From contig CAZFHP010000045.1 of assembly GCA_964519365.1 (NCBI GenBank), forward strand, positions 1 to 12,398: a stretch of DNA of 12,398 nt, read 5' to 3'. Below the pieces are notes generated by a model, which saw only the letters and a list, made by a program, of their open reading frames with translations, ran no database searches and was not told where the DNA came from. Below are positions 1 to 5,533 of this stretch, one piece after another. The first letter of the stretch is position 1, and each line of letters begins with the position of its first letter. A program made the position numbers and the translations under genes. This DNA comes from CAZFHP01 sp964519365 (GTDB taxonomy: Bacteria; Babelota; Babeliae; Babelales; RVW-14).

Positions 1-427
1 GACGGATACAACGTGGCCCTTATGACCCCGGCTATTTATGTCTATCTGCCAGTTGTTCGATATTTATGGGAGCAAGCTCCTCAAAGAGTACTCATTACCG
101 CTGCCGAATACAACAGGGGACTTCAGATCGCTGCCTGTGATGGCTATCTGCCAGTTGTTCGATATTTGTGCGAGCAAGCTCCAGAAGAACTACGAGCACT
201 CATTACCGCTGTCAAATACAACCGGGTACTTCAGAACGCAGATAGAAGGGGGCATCTGTCAGTTGTTCGATATATGTGTGAGCAAGCTCCTCAAAGAGCA
301 CTCATTACCGCTGACGGATATAACCCGAGGGTACTTCATAGCGTTGCCTGGAAATGGCTATCTGCCGGTTGTTCGAAATTTGCGCGAGCAGGCTCCTAAA
401 AGAGCGCTTATCGAGCCACATGCCTAG
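1..427 (+). pseudogene. Ankyrin-like repeat protein, 3' end, probable frameshift
   Basis: The frame is open from base 1, so the gene starts upstream. It encodes about three degenerate ankyrin-like units of 34-36 residues, each carrying YLPVVRYLxEQAP followed by RxLITAxxYNRxLQ. Ankyrin arrays mediate protein-protein contacts and are common in bacteria living inside protists; no partner can be named. Around base 350 the pattern leaves frame 1, which then runs into a non-repeat tail and a stop at 397-399. The same repeat (GNGYLPVVRNLREQAPKRAL) resumes in frame 2 and stops at 425-427. Removing one A from the AAA at 352-354 rejoins the two parts cleanly. This may be a real pseudogene, a phase-variable tract or a sequencing error. 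The frameshift is seen directly; its cause is not. A terminator follows at 497-533. Confidence 0.62.
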
Positions 428-496
428 CCACCCAAGCATTCAAGCCGTGGCTCTTACGAACCAACGACAACCTAAACTTTAATTGAGAATATTACC

Positions 497-533
497 AATA
501 GGCCTTGAACAAAATCGAGGCCTATTTCTTTTT
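497..533 (+). terminator. Rho-independent terminator after the ankyrin-like gene
   Basis: A perfect 9-bp stem, AATAGGCCT (497-505) with AGGCCTATT (518-526), has a 12-nt loop and is followed directly by TCTTTTT. It lies 70 nt after the last ankyrin-frame stop. A short open frame beginning at 505 would start inside this hairpin and is not credible. Confidence 0.85.
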
Positions 534-1087
534 ATCCCAAATAAGCTCTACGAATTTTTATAAAAAACAATCACCCAACAAGAAGCTCCAAAGAGCCCAC
601 CACCGGGGGCGGGGCCGCCCCTCTTTCCCTTTTAGGAAAAAGCTTAAAAAACTAAACTTACAAGAGCTCTTAGAGAAAAACTATTATCAGACATAATTAT
701 TATTCGTTTTTAAAAACATTTATCTCCGGAAAAACATACAGCCCTCCTGAATCTTGCGACGGGGCAAAGAAATCTTTAAGCTTCGCATAAAAGAGACTCT
801 CTGAAAAAATTTACAGGACATTCGCAATGAGATAAAAAACAGCGTACAATTGGTTCTTTTGAAATTTTTTGCACAATTTCGTCCGATTGGTTTAGTTTTT
901 AATTACAGACGTATACTACGTTCATATGCTCTACACGTTATACGTTACTCTTAACTCTTCTTAATCTTTTCTATTCACTCTTTTATTTATTTATTTTATC
1001 TGTCTTTATCTTTTTATCTTATTCTTAGGAGAGTAGTCTTAAACGTTACGCTCTTTTGTAATTTGTTCGCAATTTGTCTGTCTCTCT
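534..1087. other. Non-coding spacer with pyrimidine-rich tract
   Basis: I see no gene here. The only open frame, 505-696, begins within the preceding terminator, has no ribosome binding site and is low in complexity. Visible structure: a GC-rich hairpin (GGGGCG 606-611 with CGCCCC 616-621) followed by TCTTTCCCTTTT, and a plus-strand pyrimidine-rich, mostly T and C run from about 945 to 1027. A 15-base motif, ATTATCAGACATAAT (683-697), recurs exactly at 1820-1834. Confidence 0.6.
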
Positions 1088-1274
1088 TGTCTGAACCACG
1101 ATTGGCCATGATTGGATGGATTAAGAGGATGCTTTTGATCAAATATTTAGGTTAAGATTGGGAACATAGACTTGAGATAAAATGTGGGAGGGCAAAATCG
1201 AATTAAGTTAAAAAACATATGATCAAAAAGAATCCTCTTAATCTATCCAATCATGGCCAATCGTGGTTCAGACA
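1088..1274. repeat. Long inverted repeat (54/55-nt arms, 78-nt spacer)
   Basis: The left arm at 1088-1141 and the right arm at 1220-1274 are reverse complements apart from one substitution (GGATGG against GGATAG) and a small mismatch and indel near AGGATGC/AGGATTC. The arm opens TGTCTGAACCACGATTGGCC and closes TTTGATCA. The spacer is AT-rich with no open frame. Transcribed, it would fold into a very stable hairpin; as DNA it could extrude a cruciform. It encodes no protein, so it may be a miniature non-autonomous element or an interspersed repeat. A partial relative of one arm lies at about 4391-4428. Confidence 0.85.
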
Positions 1275-1370
1275 AAAAATTCCCGAAACACCAGACAGTA
1301 TCTAAAACAAAAGAACGAATAACTCAATTAACCCAACAAACTCCATAAACACCCGAGAATTAAAACGGAG

Positions 1371-1834
1371 TCAACGTCCCCGAGCCCCATCAAAAACACT
1401 CCCGCCCTGCTCTCTCAAGCATGCTATAAAACCGCCCCCGTGTACAAAATACATACGTATAAAACACACAAGCATGCACTTTAAACCCGCGGGCCCACAG
1501 GCCCATAAGCCCATAAGCCCACAACAAACGCTCTCAGAAAAAAGGCTCGGGGACGGCAGGCGGAGTGCCGCGACGGCCCTTTCTCCCTCGCAAAACACCC
1601 TGTCAAAATCGCAAACAATCAGCCCTCTCCGTAACTCTTTCGCCATGTATGTAACCCCTCGCACCGTAGCTCCCACGCCACTCGCAATTCTTAAGCCCGC
1701 AGAGCGGGCGTCGTATAATAGCCCATTGCAAGCCTTCTTAGGCGCAGCTGTGGGGATTGGATATTCCCAACTTCCGCCCCAGAGCGGGGCTCAGATAAAA
1801 AGGCTCACTAAAGGCTCCAATTATCAGACATAAT
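1371..1834. other. GC-rich island with overlapping open frames on both strands
   Basis: Base composition rises sharply against the AT-rich flanks. A plus-strand frame (1474-1833, 119 codons) and a minus-strand frame (1676-1371, 101 codons) overlap. Neither has a Shine-Dalgarno sequence at its start, and I recognise neither product. Two similar hairpins are visible: GCCCGC-AGA-GCGGGC at 1694-1708, and a CCCC-AGAG-CGGGG type near 1777-1791. A run of four 8-base units lies at 1493-1524. Options are a structured RNA, a degenerate element, or a genuine orphan gene. The plus-strand frame is slightly more protein-like near its end, but I would not call it a gene from this alone. Confidence 0.4.
1493..1524. 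repeat. Four tandem 8-bp units
   Basis: The units are GCCCACAG, GCCCATAA, GCCCATAA and GCCCACAA in direct succession. Thirty-two bases is not a multiple of three, so the array shifts phase if units are gained or lost. It lies inside the GC-rich island. Confidence 0.75.
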
Positions 1835-1915
1835 AACTCCACAGCCATGCATATTGCTCCGTCAGGGCGAATAAAAACAAAAGCCCCCTGCGTGCGCACA
1901 ATAGAACGTCGCGCC

Positions 1916-1944
1916 AAAATCTTAGTCTTTCTCGCTAAGATTTT
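1916..1944. promoter_or_regulatory. Inverted repeat upstream of the dnaK promoter, CIRCE-like spacing
   Basis: AAAATCTTAG (1916-1925) and CTAAGATTTT (1935-1944) are perfect reverse complements separated by 9 nt. The 9-bp arm with 9-nt spacer layout is that of the CIRCE operator bound by HrcA, but the sequence does not match the CIRCE consensus (TTAGCACTC-N9-GAGTGCTAA). It ends 12 nt before the -35 box. The heptamer ATCTTAG/CTAAGAT recurs in a second palindrome over the -10 box. This is probably a heat-shock-linked operator; the regulator is unknown. Confidence 0.6.
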
Positions 1945-1956
1945 CTAAGCACTTGC

Positions 1957-1985
1957 TTGACAAATCTTCATGGCTAGACTAAGAT
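1957..1985 (+). promoter_or_regulatory. Sigma70-type promoter of dnaK
   Basis: TTGACA at 1957-1962, a 17-nt spacer, then TAAGAT at 1980-1985: a perfect -35 box and a good -10 box. It is about 95 nt from the dnaK start codon, leaving an AT-rich leader of roughly 90 nt. Confidence 0.8.
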
Positions 1986-1994
1986 AATCTTAGT
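1978..1994. promoter_or_regulatory. 17-bp palindrome overlapping the dnaK -10 box
   Basis: ACTAAGATAATCTTAGT has 8-bp arms around a single A and covers the TAAGAT box, so a bound protein would block RNA polymerase. Its half-site is the same heptamer as in the upstream inverted repeat at 1916-1944. Confidence 0.6.
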
Positions 1995-2080
1995 TCGGGG
2001 ATATTAATAGAACGATAAAAGTTATATAAAATACAGGATAAATTCACATAGAAATAATCTTAACAAGAGAGGGAAAAATA

Positions 2081-4096
2081 ATGGCAAAAATTATAGGAAT
2101 TGACCTTGGTACAACGAACTCCGTTGTCTCATTCATGGAAGGCGGAAGCCCAAAAGTCATGCCAAACCAAGAAGGTGCTAACACCACGCCTTCTATCGTT
2201 GCGTTTACCAAAGATGATCAACGTTTAGTCGGTGCTGTTGCAAAACGTCAAGCCGTAACGAATCCAGAAAATACTATCTCGTCGGCAAAAAGATTCATCG
2301 GGAAAAAACATAACAACGTCGCTCAAAACGACAAAGACCTTGTCCCTTACACAATCGTAGAGGGCAAAAATGGCGACATCGCAATTAAAGTAAAAGATAA
2401 AAACATGACCCCAGAAGAAATTTCTGCCGGTGTGTTACAAAAGATTAAGCAAGCCGCTGAAGATTACTTGGGCGAAAAAGTCGGGGCAGCTGTTATAACA
2501 GTCCCAGCGTACTTTAACGACGCACAAAGACAAGCAACAAAAAACGCCGGGACCATTGCTGGGTTGGACGTTAAGAGAATTATTAACGAACCAACAGCCG
2601 CAGCCCTTGCCTACGGGTTAGACAAAAAGAATAACGAAACAATCGCTGTGTTCGACTTTGGTGGCGGAACATTCGATATTTCGATCTTAGAAGTTGGCGA
2701 TGGCGTAGTCGAAGTTAAATCTACCAACGGTGATACTATGCTTGGTGGTGACAATGTCGACGAAGTTATTATAAGCTATTTAGCAGACGAATTTAAAAAA
2801 GAAAACGGCGTCGATCTTAAGCAAGATAAAATGGCCTTACAACGATTAAAAGAAGCTGCAGAAAAAGCAAAGGTCGAACTCTCAGCCGCAAGTGAAACTG
2901 AAATAAACTTGCCGTATATTACAGCTGATGCCAGTGGTCCAAAACACTTGGTCACAAAATTAACACGTGCTAAATTCGAAAGTATTTGTGACAACCTGTT
3001 TACAAAGTTATTTGAGCCGTGCAAAAAAGCATTAAGCGATGCCAAACTAAACGCCAGCGATATTAACGAAGTTATTCTCGTCGGTGGTTCAATACGAATT
3101 CCTAAAGTACAAACCATGGTCAAAGATTTCTTTGGCAAAGAACCTAATAAGTCTGTTAACCCAGACGAGGTTGTTGCAAGCGGTGCCGCTATTCAAGGTG
3201 GCGTGCTTGCCGGTGACGTAACAGATGTGTTATTACTAGACGTCACCCCACTCTCACTTGGTATCGAAACAATGGGAAGCATTTCAACAAAACTTATTGA
3301 TCGAAATACAACTATCCCAACAAAAAAATCTCAAGTTTTCTCGACTGCAGAAAATAATCAGACAGCTGTAGATATTCACGTATTACAAGGTGAACGAGAA
3401 TTTGCAAAAGATAACAAAACACTCGGTCGCTTTAGACTCGAGGGCATCCCAGCAGCACCTCGTGGCGTACCTCAAGTTGAAGTCATATTCGATATTGACG
3501 CAAATGGTATCGTGCACGTAACAGCAAAAGACAAAGGCACAGGAAAAGAACAAAAAATAACACTTACAAACTCTTCAGGACTTTCTAAAGAAGAGGTCGA
3601 GAATCTCGTCAAAGAAGCACAACAACACGAATCCGAAGATAAAAAGAAAAAAGAAACAGTCGAAAAGCGCAACGCACTTGATAACATGATTGTTCAAATC
3701 GAAAAGACACTCAAAGAAAACAAAGAAAAGTTGCCTATCGCTGAAGTAAATAAAGTCGAAAAAGCAATAGAAGACGCTCGCAAAGTCTTAAAAGAAAAAG
3801 AAAACGACAGCGATGCTCTACAAAAAGCTACAGACGACCTTATGCAAGCATCCCACAAAGTTGCTGAAATTATTTACAAAGAAAAGCAAGCTGGAGCTCA
3901 AAATGCTCCCGGTGGACCTGAAGCGCAAGCACAAGGCCCACAAGCTGGTCCTAACGGCCAAGCTGGACCTGATGCTGCTGCCGCCGGACAAACAAGCCCA
4001 AATGGCGCTGAAACAAACGCAAACAATCAAGAAACAACACAGCGCAAATCAGGCACCGGCCCAATCGACGCTGAGTTCGAAGAAAAGCAAGCATAG
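2081..4096 (+). CDS. dnaK: Molecular chaperone DnaK (Hsp70)
   Basis: This is an ATP-driven cytoplasmic chaperone that binds unfolded peptides and works with DnaJ and GrpE (neither is in the window). At 671 aa it is slightly longer than usual for DnaK. Visible parts: phosphate-1 loop IGIDLGTTNS (5-14), INEPTAAALAYG (168-179), phosphate-2 VFDFGGGTFD (190-199), adenosine-side motif VGGSIRIP (334-341), interdomain linker DVLLLD (382-387), a beta-sandwich substrate domain (about 388-500), a helical lid (about 505-600), a Gly/Pro/Ala/Gln-rich tail (about 603-660), and the terminal DAEFEE motif. Residue 338 is Ile where Thr or Ser is usual. ATG is preceded by GAGAGGG about 7 nt upstream. It is transcribed alone from the promoter at 1957-1985 and ends at a strong hairpin. 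Confidence 0.98.
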   Translation: MAKIIGIDLGTTNSVVSFMEGGSPKVMPNQEGANTTPSIVAFTKDDQRLVGAVAKRQAVTNPENTISSAKRFIGKKHNNVAQNDKDLVPYTIVEGKNGDIAIKVKDKNMTPEEISAGVLQKIKQAAEDYLGEKVGAAVITVPAYFNDAQRQATKNAGTIAGLDVKRIINEPTAAALAYGLDKKNNETIAVFDFGGGTFDISILEVGDGVVEVKSTNGDTMLGGDNVDEVIISYLADEFKKENGVDLKQDKMALQRLKEAAEKAKVELSAASETEINLPYITADASGPKHLVTKLTRAKFESICDNLFTKLFEPCKKALSDAKLNASDINEVILVGGSIRIPKVQTMVKDFFGKEPNKSVNPDEVVASGAAIQGGVLAGDVTDVLLLDVTPLSLGIETMGSISTKLIDRNTTIPTKKSQVFSTAENNQTAVDIHVLQGEREFAKDNKTLGRFRLEGIPAAPRGVPQVEVIFDIDANGIVHVTAKDKGTGKEQKITLTNSSGLSKEEVENLVKEAQQHESEDKKKKETVEKRNALDNMIVQIEKTLKENKEKLPIAEVNKVEKAIEDARKVLKEKENDSDALQKATDDLMQASHKVAEIIYKEKQAGAQNAPGGPEAQAQGPQAGPNGQAGPDAAAAGQTSPNGAETNANNQETTQRKSGTGPIDAEFEEKQA

Positions 4097-4150
4097 CGCT
4101 GCCTAGCGTCTTAGCATAGACCGGTACAAACTTAATTCTCGTTAACAAAT

Positions 4151-4196
4151 ATAGCCCGAGATCGTATAACATGATCTCGGGCTATTTGCTATAATT
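4151..4196 (+). terminator. Hairpin terminator after dnaK
   Basis: A perfect 13-bp stem (4151-4163 with 4173-4185, core GCCCGAGATC) has a 9-nt loop. It is followed by an imperfect T-rich stretch that includes TTTTT. It lies about 55 nt after the dnaK stop. Confidence 0.82.
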
Positions 4197-4213
4197 TTTC
4201 TTATCCCTCTTAT

Positions 4214-4232
4214 TCCCGGATCAAGTCCGGGA
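4214..4232. repeat. Small palindromic repeat (CCCGGATCAAGTCCGGG type)
   Basis: TCCCGGA-TCAAG-TCCGGGA has 7-bp arms and a 5-nt loop. This style of interspersed hairpin is known from several host-associated bacterial genomes. It lies in the non-coding spacer between dnaK and the first rhodanese gene; a minus-strand open frame over it is spurious. Confidence 0.7.
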
Positions 4233-4272
4233 CAGAATCTGAGTCGCCGGATCACCTTGACCAGCCCGCTCA

Positions 4273-4324
4273 CCCTGAGTAGTCTCGTCGAATCTCGTAG
4301 AGCGAAGACGGACGTATCGAAGGG
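4273..4324. repeat. CCCTGAGTAG...GTATCGAAGGG palindromic element, long-loop copy
   Basis: The outer ends are CCCTGAGTAG at 4273-4282 and GTATCGAAGGG ending at 4324. They match the hairpin family found downstream of the rhodanese pair (5501-5533) and inside two genes of the minus-strand cluster. The inner part is longer than in the other copies. Confidence 0.7.
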
Positions 4325-4337
4325 AGTCGCCCGCTCG

Positions 4338-4356
4338 CCCTGAGCTTGTCGAAGGG
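4338..4356. repeat. CCCTGAGCTTGTCGAAGGG repeat
   Basis: A short hairpin repeat whose outer arms (CCCTGAG and TCGAAGGG) match the neighbouring copy at 4273-4324. Read on the minus strand it gives the RQAQGE-type peptide often seen in spurious database proteins, so the open frame at 4142-4405 should not be called a gene. Confidence 0.75.
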
Positions 4357-4390
4357 TCGGCTTTGTTCGGGATAAATTCCTCGAAGCGCT

Positions 4391-4428
4391 TATCCTGACC
4401 ATCATGGTTCAGGCATGGTTCAGACTAA
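4391..4428. repeat. Partial relative of the long inverted-repeat arm
   Basis: The stretch from ATCC through ATCATGG to TGGTTCAGAC resembles the right arm at 1240-1274 (ATCC, ATCATGG, then TGGTTCAGAC). The middle differs and there are small gaps. It may be a decayed solo copy; similarity was judged by eye only. Confidence 0.4.
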
Positions 4429-4434
4429 AACTCA

Positions 4435-4464
4435 TTGACAATAAAAAAACACCCTCTGTATACT
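4435..4464 (+). promoter_or_regulatory. Sigma70-type promoter of the rhodanese pair
   Basis: TTGACA (4435-4440), an 18-nt spacer, then TATACT (4459-4464). The start codon of the first rhodanese gene is 80 nt further on. No second promoter was seen between the two rhodanese genes. Confidence 0.75.
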
Positions 4465-4543
4465 AAAGCTATGTAGTAACACTCATACGAAATAAAATAA
4501 CCGTAAGCCATAACTCACAAAAAAAACAAGGGGGGAAGTCGTT

Positions 4544-4966
4544 ATGTTTACAAAAAATACACTCATACCAATAGGTATACTCTGTTTATCTCTTGCCAGC
4601 ACACATCTAAAAGCTCTTGAGCAAAAAGAAATATCAGCACAAGAACTTAACACTATAAAAGCCAGTGTAACACTTTTAAGCGTCGACACAGAAGAGACTT
4701 ATATCAAAGCACATATAGAAGGCGCAAAAAATATCCCATTCGATGATACTTTTATAAAAATAGTAGACAAGCAACCGTGGTCAACAACAATGTTTGTCGT
4801 TATTTATGACGAACAAGAAGATGACGCCATGGACGCAGCAAAAAAACTTATTTCAAAAGGCTTTACAAACGTGCATATATTAACCGGGGGCTTAAGAAAC
4901 TGGAAAATCGAGGGCCTACCTACACACACCAAATGTCGTGAATGTTTAAAATTTATCAATCGATAA
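4544..4966 (+). CDS. Exported rhodanese-fold protein without catalytic cysteine
   Basis: A 140-aa single rhodanese-like domain behind a signal peptide (hydrophobic 7-20, likely cleaved near HLKA, 21-24). Rhodaneses normally transfer sulfane sulfur through a cysteine at the start of the active loop. Family marks present are AHIEGAKNIP (56-65), the strand before the loop (VVIYD, 85-89) and the LTGGLRNW end (113-120). The expected Cys position holds Asp89, in a D/E-rich loop, so ordinary sulfurtransferase activity is unlikely. The mature part still has two cysteines, in KCREC near the C-terminus (131 and 134), a possible redox or metal site. A very strong ribosome binding site (AAGGGGGG) lies 8 nt before ATG. 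It is followed after 53 nt by a second, cysteine-bearing rhodanese, and both probably share the promoter at 4435. Confidence 0.87.
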   Translation: MFTKNTLIPIGILCLSLASTHLKALEQKEISAQELNTIKASVTLLSVDTEETYIKAHIEGAKNIPFDDTFIKIVDKQPWSTTMFVVIYDEQEDDAMDAAKKLISKGFTNVHILTGGLRNWKIEGLPTHTKCRECLKFINR

Positions 4967-4967
4967 C

Positions 4968-5006
4968 CATAATAAAATAACGTAATAAAATAACGTAATA
5001 AAATAA
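4968..5006. repeat. Three tandem 13-bp units before the second rhodanese gene
   Basis: The units are CATAATAAAATAA, CGTAATAAAATAA and CGTAATAAAATAA. They end at the ribosome binding site of the next gene. A single related unit (CGAAATAAAATAA, 4488-4500) lies in the leader of the first rhodanese gene, suggesting duplication of the leader or a shared translation-enhancing AT-rich sequence. Confidence 0.85.
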
Positions 5007-5019
5007 AGGAGAAACCGTT

Positions 5020-5496
5020 ATGATCTGTAAAAAAAAGCTTGCGCTACTCGCGCTTATACCCGTACTTATAGCCGGCACATATTATCTTTGGACAACGAAA
5101 AAAGCATCCCAACACACATCACCAACATTAACAACACTCGCACCAACGATAACAGCTAAAATCCTGAAAAAACATATCGAAGCGAAAAAAGACAATATCG
5201 CTCTCATAAACGTTCTAGACAAAAAATATCACGCCGATTGTCACATAAAAGGCTCAATTAATATCCCATTAGATAAACTTAAAGCTCAAACAAGTAGCTG
5301 GAAAAAAGATCGATATATTGTCGTGTATTGCGCTACTGCCCAATGCTCCGCAAGTCAAAGCTCCGCAGACATACTCATAAAACTTGGCTTTACCAACGTA
5401 CACAAATACAAGGGGGGCACCAAAGAATGGAAGTCACTTGGCACTAAAAACGGCTTTATATGCGTTGGCCCATGCCAAGAAAGTTATTTGAAGTAA
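5020..5496 (+). CDS. Exported or membrane-anchored rhodanese-fold protein with active-site cysteine
   Basis: A 158-aa protein with an N-terminal hydrophobic segment (about 7-24) that could be a signal peptide or an anchor facing the periplasm. One rhodanese domain follows: INVLDKKYHADCHIKGSINIP, with the core HIKGSINIP at 75-83; then VVYC with the candidate catalytic Cys104, loop CATAQCS with a second Cys109; then YKGGTKEW (130-137). The C-terminus carries CVGPC (148 and 152), matching in position the two-cysteine end of the upstream paralogue. The likely role is sulfur or persulfide transfer, or thiol chemistry outside the cytoplasm; the substrate is unknown. AAGGAG lies 8 nt before ATG. It is co-directional with the preceding gene and probably co-transcribed with it. 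It ends 20 nt from the convergent stop of the minus-strand cluster. Confidence 0.87.
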   Translation: MICKKKLALLALIPVLIAGTYYLWTTKKASQHTSPTLTTLAPTITAKILKKHIEAKKDNIALINVLDKKYHADCHIKGSINIPLDKLKAQTSSWKKDRYIVVYCATAQCSASQSSADILIKLGFTNVHKYKGGTKEWKSLGTKNGFICVGPCQESYLK

Positions 5497-5500
5497 GCAC

Positions 5501-5533
5501 CCCCTCGAGTAGCCCGTTAGGGCGTATCGAAGG
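5501..5533. repeat. Palindromic element between convergent genes, overlapping a stop codon
   Basis: The hairpin is nested: the inner stem GCCC (5512-5515) and GGGC (5520-5523) closes a GTTA loop, and the outer arms are CCCTCGA and TCGAAGG. The minus-strand gene ends inside it: its TAA (5519-5517) lies in the loop and its last residues FDTP are encoded by one arm. The element could also act as a bidirectional transcription end, but it has no T tract. Confidence 0.75.

Noticed and set aside
505..696. Plus-strand open frame of 63 codons
   Set aside because: It begins inside the terminator hairpin, has no ribosome binding site, and crosses a GC-rich hairpin and low-complexity DNA.
683..1834. Insertion sequence bounded by the 15-bp ATTATCAGACATAAT repeats
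   Set aside because: There is no transposase, no terminal inverted repeats next to the 15-mers, and the distance is not typical of a target duplication.
1916..1944. A true CIRCE element
   Set aside because: The arm and spacer geometry fit, but the arms do not match TTAGCACTC/GAGTGCTAA, so HrcA binding cannot be claimed.
2776..3138. Minus-strand open frame opposite dnaK
   Set aside because: Antisense shadow of a strongly conserved gene, with no start signals.
4142..4405. Minus-strand open frame of 87 codons after dnaK
   Set aside because: It runs through the dnaK terminator and the CCCTGAGCTTGTCGAAGGG repeats. Its RQAQGE peptide is the translation of that repeat, not a gene.
4488..5006. CRISPR-like array from repeated AATAAAATAA units
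   Set aside because: Units are 13 bp, directly adjacent or single, with no spacers and no cas genes.
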